Of a stretch of 64,000 bases of DNA, positions 44,101 to 53,395 are shown piece after piece; positions within the stretch are counted from its first letter, which is position 1, and each line of letters starts with the position of its first letter. The notes beneath the pieces are model-generated. The model was given only the letters and a program-made list of their open reading frames with translations. It searched no databases and was not told where the DNA came from. The stretch is from Butyricimonas synergistica DSM 23225 (lineage in GTDB: Bacteria > Bacteroidota > Bacteroidia > Bacteroidales > Marinifilaceae): the NCBI RefSeq assembly GCF_000379665.1, contig NZ_KB903359.1:1849046-1913045 (forward strand), read 5' to 3'. Made by a program: the position numbers and the translations under genes.

Positions 44101-45206
44101 TTAAAATAATACTTTTCAAACTTTTTCTTTAATCCGCCCGATACCATTTGATGAGCTGCCATTCCCCAATTATCATTACCTTCTATAAATAATACTCCAT
44201 CTTTTGTTATGGCAAAATCCCAACCAACACTATGAACACCGTAAAACAACTGATGGCATCTAATAGCTTCTTTCATTGCCATATCAAAAAAAGGAACTTG
44301 GAATCCGTCAAAAGGGACTCCTGTATCAGGATGTTTATCTATTCGCCCTTCGTAAAGAGAGTAACCATATTTATCAAAATATCCCTGGTCATTTACATTT
44401 ATAATTACGCCACCATAATGCCAGTTAGAAACCACAGCCTCGCGTGCTCCCATCAAAAACATACATCCCATTAATTCAATATTCCCACTCTTCAAATCCC
44501 GAACAGTCGTTATCCGTAAAGAGTTTACCGCATTCGGATATAATTCCGCCACTTTCGAGTGTTGGTTATTTATTCTTTCTTGTATAAAAAAGCGCTGAGA
44601 AGAAAGCATTTCCATTAATTCATCCATAGAAATTTTATTCCCGGCATAATACAATTTACCATCTATCATGGATATAGCATATATTCCCACGCCGCCAATC
44701 CCATCTAGCGGCTTAAACATCAATTCCATTCCATTCTTTAAGACATCGGCAATATTCACATTACATTTTGAGGCAAACACGAACACATCTCCTTTGTCAT
44801 ATAGGCCAATCGTGCCTGGTACCGGGAACCCTAGCTGTTCCATAAAAATGGCGAAATAGAATTTATCACGTAAAATACCCGTATAGCTATAGATATCTTT
44901 CGAAGGATGATTATTTAGATAATCCCGCCTATGCATATACACCCCATAATCGAGATATTCTTCTTGATTCCGCAAACCCTTCACATCAAAACCATACAGA
45001 TAATAATATTCGTTCATGCGACCGTATTTCCGTATATATTTTTTTTGTTCATTAAAGATTTCCCGCTCAGATTTATGTTCCGAATCAGGGAAATAAGTTT
45101 TCCCATAATATTGGGAAGTATAATTCTTTAAATGTTTCACTTGACGAGGATAAACTCGAACACGGAAATATACTTTACGTAAAAAGAAGAGTAACTTATT
45201 TTTCAT
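44097..45206 (-). CDS. Sugar-transfer-associated ATP-grasp protein, copy 2
   Basis: A 369-residue relative of the protein at 32703-33776. It shows LMFKPLDGIGGVGIYAI near residue 165, RFFIQERINNQHSKVAELYP near 208-227, AVNSLRITTVRDLKSGNIEL, and the end GWDFAITKDGVLFIEGNDNWG near 338-358. The N-terminus is basic and lacks a signal peptide. Function in the family is not established; ATP-dependent attachment of an acid to a sugar amine or hydroxyl is one possibility. Confidence 0.83.
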   Translation of the reverse strand: MKNKLLFFLRKVYFRVRVYPRQVKHLKNYTSQYYGKTYFPDSEHKSEREIFNEQKKYIRKYGRMNEYYYLYGFDVKGLRNQEEYLDYGVYMHRRDYLNNHPSKDIYSYTGILRDKFYFAIFMEQLGFPVPGTIGLYDKGDVFVFASKCNVNIADVLKNGMELMFKPLDGIGGVGIYAISMIDGKLYYAGNKISMDELMEMLSSQRFFIQERINNQHSKVAELYPNAVNSLRITTVRDLKSGNIELMGCMFLMGAREAVVSNWHYGGVIINVNDQGYFDKYGYSLYEGRIDKHPDTGVPFDGFQVPFFDMAMKEAIRCHQLFYGVHSVGWDFAITKDGVLFIEGNDNWGMAAHQMVSGGLKKKFEKYYFK

Positions 45207-45217
45207 ATGTTGTTCAT

Positions 45218-46330
45218 TTAGCGTCTAATGACTGAAAGAACTCGCTCGACATCATGTCGAGAAAGATTATGGTGTATAGGCAAGCAGATAACACTATCAG
45301 CTAAATTGGTTGCCACAGGAAGCCTGTCTGCCGAAGAAGATTCCAGTCCTCTATAAGTCGAAAATGTGCTAATTAAAGGATAAAAATATCGCCGCCCCAG
45401 TATACCTAGCCCTTTCATTTTAAAATAAAGATCATCACGTGTCATCCCGTACTTTTCGGCATCCACAAAAATGGGGAAATAAGCATAATTGTGTAGGACA
45501 CCAGGTAGATCCTCAAAGTAAGTAATTCCTCTTACATCTTTCAATACTTCTTTATACCACCCTGCAACCTCACAACGCAAACCAATAGCTTGCTCGACTT
45601 GTCTTAAATTCAAAATGCCATAAGCAGCACGAACCTCATCCATTTTACTATTAATACCGGGAGCTACCACTTCTGTTTCCCCGGCAAATCCAAAATTCTT
45701 AAGATAATCTATACGCTTCTTTGTCATTTCATCATGACATATAAGAGCTCCACCCTCTATCGTATTAAAAACTTTCGTCGCGTGAAAACTTAATGTAGAC
45801 ATATCCCCCGCTTCCAGAATGGATTTACCATCCACTGTAACACCAAAAGCATGGGCTGCATCATATATTACTTTTAGACCGTATTTATCAGCTATCGACT
45901 TTATCTTTTCCGTATCACAAGGATTTCCATACACATGAACAGGCATAATAGCTGTAGTTTTCGGAGATATAGCTGCTTCTATCTTATCCGGATCAAGATT
46001 ACCATTCCGAGGATCGACATCAACGAAAACCGGTTTTATTCCGTTCCACCATAAAGAATGTGTCGTAGCCACAAAACTATAAGGTGTTGTAATTACCTCC
46101 CCCGTAATACGTAATGCTTGCAAAGCCGTCATCAACGGTAATGTTCCGTTTGTAAATAAACTAATATATTGAACACCCAAATACTCGCATAACAATTCTT
46201 CTAGCCGTTTATGAAAATCTCCGTTATTCGTAATCCATTTAGAATCCCAGATTTCATTTAAACAAGCTGTAAACTCTTGCAAATTTGGTAACAAGGGAGA
46301 GGTCACAGTAATCTTCTCTTTATTTTCCAT
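45218..46330 (-). CDS. DegT-family 4-amino sugar transaminase (VioA/FdtB/WecE-like)
   Basis: A 370-residue PLP aminotransferase. SLFTNGTLPLMTALQAL is at 58-74, the PLP-ring aspartate in VIYDAAHAFG near 157 and the Schiff-base lysine K186 in SFHATKVFNT. The short SFHATK form and GGAL motif are typical of enzymes acting on dTDP-4-keto-6-deoxyhexoses. RmlA in the same operon supplies dTDP-glucose; the 4,6-dehydratase (RmlB) must be elsewhere. The product would feed the WecF-like transferase. The start overlaps the wzx stop by 11 bases. Confidence 0.88.
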   Translation of the reverse strand: MENKEKITVTSPLLPNLQEFTACLNEIWDSKWITNNGDFHKRLEELLCEYLGVQYISLFTNGTLPLMTALQALRITGEVITTPYSFVATTHSLWWNGIKPVFVDVDPRNGNLDPDKIEAAISPKTTAIMPVHVYGNPCDTEKIKSIADKYGLKVIYDAAHAFGVTVDGKSILEAGDMSTLSFHATKVFNTIEGGALICHDEMTKKRIDYLKNFGFAGETEVVAPGINSKMDEVRAAYGILNLRQVEQAIGLRCEVAGWYKEVLKDVRGITYFEDLPGVLHNYAYFPIFVDAEKYGMTRDDLYFKMKGLGILGRRYFYPLISTFSTYRGLESSSADRLPVATNLADSVICLPIHHNLSRHDVERVLSVIRR

Positions 46331-47780
46331 AACTAATTTTCTCCTTTAAACTCAAAGCTATATGTTTAATTTCATAGTATTCTTCCAATTTGAATAACTC
46401 ACAGAGTGAAATGACCACAATACCACCAGAAATTATTTGCACGGGCAATAAAAGATAATTAGTCCAAGAAATAAAAGATATTGCCCAAACAACTCCCCCC
46501 ATGAACAAAGCAATCAAAAAAGCAGGTAATACATCTTTAAACTGATCCGATAAAGAATAATGAATGGCTTTTCCTGCATAAAATCCACTTAAACAAAGAC
46601 ATAACAAATTGGTAAATACGCTTCCCCACAACATCCATTCTATATTTATAAATATACCGAATAATACAGGGATCGCCGCAAATATTCTTTTGACAATCTC
46701 TAACCGTAATAATAGACCTGATTTACCTTGAACTTGCAATAAATTGTTATTCAACATCTGTTGTGGATTAAGCATGCCTGAAAAACAGATGATTTGTAAA
46801 AAAGAAGCAGCTATCAACCATTTCTCTCCGATCAAAACCAAAATAACTTGATAAGATGCAGCCCCCAAACCTAGCATACAAGTAAATGCAATTAAGGTTG
46901 TAACTTTCACGATACGACGAAACCCATCTCTTAATCTTTCAGGATCATTCTCGATCGAACTAAGTACAGGATAACTCACTCTTTGAATAACACTGGCAAA
47001 ATTTCGGGAAAATATTGTTCGAAATTGATTCGCTCGCGTAAATTGCCCCAATGTAGCCGGGCTATAGCATTTCCCGATAACAAATTGATATATTTCTTCC
47101 CAAATTGTATGTATAAGCCCAACGACAAGAACCTTTGACCCAAAACTAAAAAGCTGTTTAAAACTTTGTATGGAAAATTCAAAACGGGGAAACCATTCTC
47201 TACTATAAATCCATAAAAATATGGTAAAAAGAATCTGTCTTGAAATTTGTTGTGCAACTAAACTCCAAACACCAAAATCTTTTACAGCCATCACAATACC
47301 AACGATCCCGCTTGTTATTGAAGATATACATGATATTTTGGTTTGTGTTTTAAAATCAATATTTTTGGTCAATATTGTTTTTTGTATCAATCCCAACCCA
47401 TTAATTATTACAACAATCCCCATTACTCGCGTAAGTATAATCAATGAATCATTATTGAAAAAATGTGCTATGGCTGGTGCCCCTATATATATCACGACAT
47501 ATAAAAGAATACTCAACACGATATTGAATAAAAACACGGTATTATAATCTGTATGGGTCGTATTTGTCTTCCTGATTAATGCACTCGAAAAACCACTATC
47601 CACAATACTGTTAAATACTGCTATAAAAATCATGATTATTCCAATAACCCCATATTCCGTTGGCGTCAATAATCGAGCTAACACCAACCCCACCAAAAAA
47701 GTAATTCCTTGATTTGCCAGGTTATCAGTTAAACTCCAAGCGACCCCTTTAACAGTCTTATTTTTTAAAGAATCAGCCAT
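46320..47780 (-). CDS. Wzx-type lipopolysaccharide/capsule flippase, locus 1
   Basis: A 486-residue membrane protein of the MOP superfamily with about fourteen helices. The N-terminus KTVKGVAWSLTDNLANQGI and VLARLLTPTEYGVIGI are typical of the long flippase branch (WzxC/TuaB-like). It differs from the 419-residue locus 2 flippase. Overlaps at both ends (8 bases with wzy, 11 with the transaminase) show tight coupling. Confidence 0.9.
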   Translation of the reverse strand: MADSLKNKTVKGVAWSLTDNLANQGITFLVGLVLARLLTPTEYGVIGIIMIFIAVFNSIVDSGFSSALIRKTNTTHTDYNTVFLFNIVLSILLYVVIYIGAPAIAHFFNNDSLIILTRVMGIVVIINGLGLIQKTILTKNIDFKTQTKISCISSITSGIVGIVMAVKDFGVWSLVAQQISRQILFTIFLWIYSREWFPRFEFSIQSFKQLFSFGSKVLVVGLIHTIWEEIYQFVIGKCYSPATLGQFTRANQFRTIFSRNFASVIQRVSYPVLSSIENDPERLRDGFRRIVKVTTLIAFTCMLGLGAASYQVILVLIGEKWLIAASFLQIICFSGMLNPQQMLNNNLLQVQGKSGLLLRLEIVKRIFAAIPVLFGIFINIEWMLWGSVFTNLLCLCLSGFYAGKAIHYSLSDQFKDVLPAFLIALFMGGVVWAISFISWTNYLLLPVQIISGGIVVISLCELFKLEEYYEIKHIALSLKEKISYGK

Positions 47781-48990
47781 TCAAGGTCCCCTTTTTATTT
47801 GCCGTATATGCCGCTAATATCGGGATCGCCATTAAATAAATATAAAGCCAATATTCTTTCATTACATGGTCCCTTATCATATTAGCAACCACATACAAAA
47901 TAAATAAAGCCAATCCTGCCCGAGAATAATTCTTTCGTAATACGAAGATATAAAATAACAAAACCAACACGGTCCCCACAATCCCGTTCGTCACCAGTAA
48001 ACGCCGCCAACCGGCAGAATTATTCCACCAACGACGAGCCAGATTTTCATACATATTCCCAATGCCAAAATATCGATCTTTTGACTCTATAAATCTAGAA
48101 TAACGATACCTGAAAAACTCTGCATATCGATTATTACCAGCAATATCACCATCATCCGTAATCTCAAGCCGAGACACGATCATCTGATTTACAACATTAT
48201 CTCCTCTATCTACGCTTATCGCAAAAATCGCACTGCCTGCTAAAACGGTTACTAACAATGTAGTATAAATAATTTTATGCCGAGAATAAATTAGCATATG
48301 CAATATCATTCCACCTATTAATAAACCGTATGCAGCCAACGATAACGAGAATAGAATACTTATGAACATAATCATACAATCCCACCGTTTCAGATTAAAA
48401 CGATTCACGAACAACAAAAAAACACAAGTAGTACCCAAATGTCCAGGTTCTTGAAACATCCCCATAAAACGTGGTACTAATTCTTCTGTATAGCCATCCG
48501 ATAAAAAGAAATAGTAATTCGTATGGGTATAAAAGACTCCATCATAAGTCGTATAATGAGGCAAGGGCACTCCCGACAAGAACAATACCCAGCCAACAAG
48601 AGAAACACTCAAAAGGACACCCAGAGATTTTGAAAAAATCTCCAATAATTTGATCTTAATCTTTAACGTTGAAACAATAATCACAGAACCGACTAAAAAA
48701 GTACAGATATAGCGAGATATGGAATCTAAATTGAACTGTACACAAAATGATAGTTGGTACAAACATAATATCCCCAAAAACATACAAAGATTAATCCCTG
48801 ATGTAGTCACTTTAAAAACACCTCTTTTTTGTACAAATAAAAAGAAACACGTTGTTATAAAAGTAAATAAAGTAATAGAAATTCTTGCCAAAGGCCACGT
48901 TAATGACATATTCATTGACATGAAAACAAAAACGAGCACCCCTATTTCAAAAAAAACAAAAGAAGCACCTAAAATCGATCTAGTAGCCAT
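47773..48990 (-). CDS. O-antigen polymerase-like membrane protein (Wzy), locus 1
   Basis: A 405-residue protein with about eleven membrane helices and a large periplasmic loop near residues 140-180 ending in ELVPRFMGMFQEPGHLGTTCV, a Wzy/ligase-like loop. A second loop with NRYAEFFRYRYSRF lies near 290. Position between rmlA and wzx supports a polymerase. Sequence conservation in this family is low, so topology and position carry the call. Confidence 0.83.
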   Translation of the reverse strand: MATRSILGASFVFFEIGVLVFVFMSMNMSLTWPLARISITLFTFITTCFFLFVQKRGVFKVTTSGINLCMFLGILCLYQLSFCVQFNLDSISRYICTFLVGSVIIVSTLKIKIKLLEIFSKSLGVLLSVSLVGWVLFLSGVPLPHYTTYDGVFYTHTNYYFFLSDGYTEELVPRFMGMFQEPGHLGTTCVFLLFVNRFNLKRWDCMIMFISILFSLSLAAYGLLIGGMILHMLIYSRHKIIYTTLLVTVLAGSAIFAISVDRGDNVVNQMIVSRLEITDDGDIAGNNRYAEFFRYRYSRFIESKDRYFGIGNMYENLARRWWNNSAGWRRLLVTNGIVGTVLVLLFYIFVLRKNYSRAGLALFILYVVANMIRDHVMKEYWLYIYLMAIPILAAYTANKKGTLNG

Positions 48991-49017
48991 TGTATTTAGT
49001 ACATCATTTTTATGCTC

Positions 49018-49893
49018 TTATTCTTCCGCAATCCGTAATAAATATTTTCCATACGGATTGTTAGAAATGATCCTAGCATATTTAATGAGATTCTCCTTTA
49101 TAATCCATCCCTTCCGATAAGCAATCGCTTCCAGACAAGCAATCTTCAGCCCCTGGCGTTTCTCGATGACCTCAACAAAAGTAGATGCTTCTGCCAAAGA
49201 CTCATGAGTTCCCGTATCCAGCCACGCAAAACCACGTCCTAATAATTGAACTTTCAGTGCTTCATCTTTAAGAAACTCCTGATTGACTGTCGTGATCTCC
49301 AATTCACCCCGGGCTGATGGTTTTATGTTTTTAGCCACCTTCACAACCTGATTCGGATAAAAATACAATCCCACAACCGCATAGTTTGACTTCGGTTCTC
49401 GTGGTTTCTCTTCTATCGACAACACGTTTCCCGTCTTATCAAATTCAGCCACGCCGTAACGTTCCGGATCGGAAACCCAATAACCGAAAACCGTGGCTTT
49501 ATTTTCCTGTTCTGCCGCTTTCACGGCTTCTGACAAGAGTTTTGTAAAGAAACTACCATAAAATATATTATCTCCCAACACCAGACAGGCACTATCATCC
49601 CCGATAAATTCCTCTCCGATAATAAAAGCTTGCGCCAGACCATCCGGACTCGGTTGCTCCGCATATTCAAACCGGACGCCATAATCATCCCCATTACCCA
49701 ACAATCGTTTGAAAGCAGGTAAATCCTGTGGGGTTGAAATAATCAGAATCTCACGTATACCAGCCAACATTAATACAGATATCGGGTAATAGATCATCGG
49801 TTTATCATATACCGGCAACAATTGCTTACTTACCCCCTTGGTGATAGGATACAAACGTGTTCCGGATCCTCCGGCTAATACAATTCCTTTCAT
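49018..49893 (-). CDS. rfbA: Glucose-1-phosphate thymidylyltransferase
   Basis: A 291-residue RmlA. The nucleotide loop is [13 protein letters not shown] at 6-18, followed by [16 protein letters not shown] at 22-37, DNIFYG near 110 and the [19 protein letters not shown] stretch near 160. It makes dTDP-glucose from dTTP and glucose-1-phosphate, the first step to dTDP-deoxy and amino sugars. It is the third gene of locus 1. RmlB, C and D are not in the window. Confidence 0.95.
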   Translation of the reverse strand: MKGIVLAGGSGTRLYPITKGVSKQLLPVYDKPMIYYPISVLMLAGIREILIISTPQDLPAFKRLLGNGDDYGVRFEYAEQPSPDGLAQAFIIGEEFIGDDSACLVLGDNIFYGSFFTKLLSEAVKAAEQENKATVFGYWVSDPERYGVAEFDKTGNVLSIEEKPREPKSNYAVVGLYFYPNQVVKVAKNIKPSARGELEITTVNQEFLKDEALKVQLLGRGFAWLDTGTHESLAEASTFVEVIEKRQGLKIACLEAIAYRKGWIIKENLIKYARIISNNPYGKYLLRIAEE

Positions 49894-49902
49894 AAAAAAT
49901 AT

Positions 49903-50592
49903 TTAAGAATTCAATCTCATTTTTTCGTATTCGCAAGTAGCAAGGACATCAAACCACAAAGTCAGAACGGCATAATCATCAGACTTCTCTCTCGCGGCAA
50001 TTTTCCCAAAAGACAAAGCACCTTCATTCATTTTATCGTTTCCCACCGTATTATAGTATAAATCCTTAGCACGATTTCTTTTCCATCTCTCCTCCATACT
50101 TATCGTATTTTTCTCTTCGTCCCATCCATCAATAATGTGCCATGCCCATTCTACATACTTCTTCTCGTTCATGAAATAAAAACAACTACATAACATCCGG
50201 CACATTTCTGCGGAACGACAGGAGGCTGCCGCCTCGTCTTTATTTTCCAGTAACCACAGAATTTCATAAGCACCGTCCAAGGCTTTATCCAGAATATTCA
50301 TATCTGAGTACGTCAAGTAAGCATTCATTAAATCAGCCACATACCCGACTCGTTCCTCCGTGGGAATGGAAGCGTTCTCAACCAAAAGAGAGAGGACTCT
50401 TGCTATTTCTCGCACCCGTTCATGTATTTTCCAACGGGAACCGTAATTATCCTCCAGCCAAGGATAAACACGTACCATCGAGTATACCGCCAAATAACCA
50501 TGCAGCAGGCTCGACAAGGAAGACACGGGAAAATCTTTCACACGCGTATTCCATACCTTCCGGTATAAATCCTTAAATACTTTCGTATCCAT
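49903..50592 (-). CDS. Unrecognised protein in the UpxZ position, locus 1
   Basis: A 229-residue relative of the 14156-14929 protein. Shared parts are SLLHGYLAVYSMVRVYPWLE near 28-47, the DKALDGAYEILWLLENKDEA helix and MCRMLCSCFYFMNEKKYVEWAW near 130. No known domain is evident; it looks helical and soluble. The start comes 3 bases after the upxY stop. In Bacteroides this slot encodes UpxZ, which blocks other loci's UpxY proteins. Functional equivalence is a hypothesis. Confidence 0.7.
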   Translation of the reverse strand: MDTKVFKDLYRKVWNTRVKDFPVSSLSSLLHGYLAVYSMVRVYPWLEDNYGSRWKIHERVREIARVLSLLVENASIPTEERVGYVADLMNAYLTYSDMNILDKALDGAYEILWLLENKDEAAASCRSAEMCRMLCSCFYFMNEKKYVEWAWHIIDGWDEEKNTISMEERWKRNRAKDLYYNTVGNDKMNEGALSFGKIAAREKSDDYAVLTLWFDVLATCEYEKMRLNS

Positions 50593-50595
50593 TTA

Positions 50596-51120
50596 TTATC
50601 CTATTTTCTCTAAGAATGACCCCGGAATATACGAGGTCGCTATTGAAACCACACCTTCCAACCGAACAATGACTCTTTTATGACCTTTAATGCGTATTAA
50701 TTCGCCTTCCAACCCGGCTAAAGGTCCCTTGATTACTCGTACTCGATCCCCTCGTTTTAATTCTTCATTAATCACTTCCACAGTACTCTCCGAAAAATCA
50801 AGCAAAAACATGAAATCACGCATTTGCTTGTCGGGAACGATTAAAGAATGACGAGTCTCGGGATTTTTTAAATAAATGACACTCACACCTTGCTCATTAA
50901 TCAACGAAAAAGCAGTAGTTTGATCTGTCCTGATAAATATTAGATGTGGTATTAAGATCACCCTCACGTCCTTTTTGCCGGAAGCTGTTTCCCGTATCTC
51001 TTCCCGTATTGCCAGATAGTTCTCCACCTCCAACCCATCCAATCTCTTTTTGATTGTCAATTCCTGATTTGTCTTCGTGTATGCCGCAAACCAGTGCAAT
51101 TTTCTATCTCTATCCGACAT
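50596..51120 (-). CDS. UpxY-type transcription antiterminator (NusG paralogue), locus 1
   Basis: A 174-residue NusG-like protein. NGN domain at residues 7-105 (LHWFAAYTKTNQELTIKKRL) and KOW at 122-157 (GDRVRVIKGPLAGLEGELI). It is very similar to the locus 2 copy in the KOW domain and C-terminus (SIATSYIPGSFLEKI in both), with more differences at residues 35-60, the region expected to decide target choice. It opens a 35-kb operon that would need antitermination to be read fully. Confidence 0.93.
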   Translation of the reverse strand: MSDRDRKLHWFAAYTKTNQELTIKKRLDGLEVENYLAIREEIRETASGKKDVRVILIPHLIFIRTDQTTAFSLINEQGVSVIYLKNPETRHSLIVPDKQMRDFMFLLDFSESTVEVINEELKRGDRVRVIKGPLAGLEGELIRIKGHKRVIVRLEGVVSIATSYIPGSFLEKIG

Positions 51121-51260
51121 GTTATCCTCTCGTGTATTTCATTCATTAAAACCGTCCGAATGCGCTTCGCGCACTAACCTTTTTTATCAGGAATCGACGT
51201 TTTTACCATGTGTTTCACATACCATCCTTAAACAGGTACAGTATATAAAAGCTGTCTTTT
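51121..51260 (-). promoter_or_regulatory. Conserved operon leader of locus 1 (possible UpxY target)
   Basis: Minus-strand leader with the same ordered blocks as at 15496-15630: ACAGCTTT near 51250, CTGTTTAAG near 51230, ATGTGAAACACATGG near 51210 (itself a small hairpin ATGTG-AAA-CACAT) and GGTTAGTGCGCGAAGCGC near 51170. The order and spacing are kept although sequence between blocks has diverged. Confidence 0.65.
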
Positions 51261-51376
51261 TCGGGAAGATGGATTTTGTTCAAATCTCACACACCACACT
51301 TCCGTATAATCCAGTCAAGAGAATTCCAGATTTTCCTACTAATTATTCCACATTATTATCTCTTTTTTGGACACCA

Positions 51377-51384
51377 CAAAAGTA
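51377..51384 (-). promoter_or_regulatory. Candidate -7 element for locus 1
   Basis: TACTTTTG on the minus strand matches TAnnTTTG and faces upxY, giving a leader of about 250 bases. No good TTTG lies at the usual distance upstream. A second match, TATTTTTG at 51519-51526, also lacks a clear -33 element. No AAACGAT-type inverted repeat is seen here, unlike locus 2. Confidence 0.35.
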
Positions 51385-51626
51385 TTAGCAGAAACTTAGA
51401 AAATGGTGACTATTCAAGGGCATTTATCTCACACGAAACACCTAATATCATAACATCGAATTATAAACTGACGCCTTGTACCAAAGTAAATTCGCAGAAA
51501 ATATTTATTTGCGCTTTACAAAAATACGAAATACATATTTTCATTTTATAGAAAAACACACAAGCAAACGCAAGGAATTCAAGGATACTCTTGTCATATC
51601 CACGTAAACAACAAACTGAATACATT

Positions 51627-53315
51627 ATGAAGAAGAAGGGCTTCCAACTCATTTTCTCTTTCTTGACATTATGCGTGTGCTCTGAAATTCAAGGACAAGA
51701 GGACAACAAAAAAACAAAAAATACTTTCAGCGGATCGGTTTCGTTGAATTACGATTTCTCGAACAACTTCACGAGTAATATCAATCTAGGGTATAACCGA
51801 AAAAACTACGATCTGTACATGGACTATTCTGTTCATTCAGACCGAATTGAAACCAGTAGTGAACTGTCCCGACATTTTCAAAATAACACGATATTTCAAA
51901 CCATAGAAACAGAGCAACACCATTTGAGCCATTTGATAAATCTGCAATTATATCTACGTCCCTCTGTCCACAATTCATTCCTTTGGGATTTCAAAATACA
52001 CCTTCCAAAAATTACCACGAATCAAGATATAAATAACAATGAACACAATAGAACTGTTTCTGACAAAAAAATATTTGAAAGCACGTTGGCTTACAAGCAC
52101 GTGTTCGAGCAAAACAGACACGAATTATCCGTGAACGGGATTTTCTCGTACACGAAGCACATCCGTCCCTCCAAATACCACGTGAATAACCTAATTGCCC
52201 ATATATCAAGAAATAAAGAATCACCACAATATACCCGCGTGCAAATGAATTATCTAAAAATGCTATCTGGCGAAGGAAAGCTGGAAGCCGGAATAGCTTT
52301 CTTTTCCCGTTGGAATAAAATAGATAACATTTTAGATCACAATGAATATATTTTTTCTTCCCACCTTACCTATTCGACACAAGCCGGAAAACGTCTTTTC
52401 CACGAAATAGGTTTACAGGCAGCCTTCGATTTGAATCGATCAACATTTTCCTTAACTGATCAAAAGAAAAACAGCAACCGCTTCTATCTCTACCCGTTAC
52501 TGACCGTCAAATATAACTTGTCAGAGAATCAAGAACTAGCCTTTCACTTTACCCGACGAGCCTTCCGACCGGATTATATACAACTAAACCCGTCCATGAC
52601 ATATATCGACCGCATAACAACAGAGCAAGGCAACCCGGCATTACGTCAGGAAATCACGAACCGTTCGGAGATCACCCACTTGTACTCCGGCAAACAGGCT
52701 CAAGTACTCACAACCCTTTACTTCGAGGCAACCGAGAAATTCATCTCCCCGGTATACACGTTCGCCACGGATGACAAACTCGTGCTAAGTTACACGAACG
52801 GTACCATGCAAAATAAAATTGGATTGGATGTTGAAATTCCTCTCGAACTTTCCTCGTGGGTATCTGTAACCCCAGCATTTTCTTTTACACACACGCACAC
52901 GTCCGGCAAGTTCGAGGGCATAAATCTTCATTCCGATGCTTTCTGCTGGATTGGCGACATCAGACTAGCATTAACTCCTCATAAATACACGGAATTTCAA
53001 GCAAATTTCTGCTACCGATCTCCCTCGAAAATTCCACAATTCAAATTGAAAGAAGACTATTTTTTTGATTTATCCCTCCGCCAAGGTTTTCTCAAGGATA
53101 GACTCCAACTTAGTTTCTCCGTTACAGATGTCTTCGATACTTCAGAATGGAACATTCGTTCTACTAGGAAACAGAATCCTATTAAAAATTATAGCAAAGA
53201 AGCCACGCATGCTTACTGGATCGGATTAACATTCCGTTTCAACTCGTACAAAACCAAAGAAATCCCCGACGATCCACATCCGGTAAAACGTTCACCTATC
53301 CGCCTGGGACAATAA
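51627..53315 (+). CDS. Outer-membrane beta-barrel protein (TonB-receptor barrel-like, plugless)
   Basis: A 562-residue protein. The ATG at 51627 gives a signal peptide (MKKKGFQLIFSFLTLCVCSEIQG); the upstream TTG at 51591 is less likely. The mature chain is a run of alternating amphipathic strands such as FSGSVSLNYDFSNNFTSNIN and LSLRQGFLKDRLQLSFSVTDVF, matching the barrel half of TonB-dependent receptors (outer membrane beta-barrel family). No carboxypeptidase-like or plug domain precedes it, and the end is a charged tail, not the usual aromatic residue. Ligand unknown. It is divergent from locus 1. Confidence 0.75.
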   Translation: MKKKGFQLIFSFLTLCVCSEIQGQEDNKKTKNTFSGSVSLNYDFSNNFTSNINLGYNRKNYDLYMDYSVHSDRIETSSELSRHFQNNTIFQTIETEQHHLSHLINLQLYLRPSVHNSFLWDFKIHLPKITTNQDINNNEHNRTVSDKKIFESTLAYKHVFEQNRHELSVNGIFSYTKHIRPSKYHVNNLIAHISRNKESPQYTRVQMNYLKMLSGEGKLEAGIAFFSRWNKIDNILDHNEYIFSSHLTYSTQAGKRLFHEIGLQAAFDLNRSTFSLTDQKKNSNRFYLYPLLTVKYNLSENQELAFHFTRRAFRPDYIQLNPSMTYIDRITTEQGNPALRQEITNRSEITHLYSGKQAQVLTTLYFEATEKFISPVYTFATDDKLVLSYTNGTMQNKIGLDVEIPLELSSWVSVTPAFSFTHTHTSGKFEGINLHSDAFCWIGDIRLALTPHKYTEFQANFCYRSPSKIPQFKLKEDYFFDLSLRQGFLKDRLQLSFSVTDVFDTSEWNIRSTRKQNPIKNYSKEATHAYWIGLTFRFNSYKTKEIPDDPHPVKRSPIRLGQ

Positions 53316-53321
53316 ACAAAC

Positions 53322-53359
53322 GAAAGCGATGGACGTTCACGTTGAACACCATCGCTTTC
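53322..53359. terminator. Hairpin between convergent genes
   Basis: GAAAGCGATGG at 53322-53332 pairs with CCATCGCTTTC at 53349-53359, with an inner GTTCA/TGAAC stem. It lies between the barrel-protein stop and the hbd stop and could end both transcripts. T-runs are weak on both sides. Confidence 0.65.
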
Positions 53360-53395
53360 ATATTACAATTTGCAACCAGCAATCTACAACCCCAA

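Noticed and set aside
51323..51583. Inverted repeat around GAATTC upstream of locus 1 upxY
   Set aside because: Because GAATTC is itself a palindrome, the match can be read as direct or inverted and flanks barely agree. It is not enough to call a second invertible promoter.
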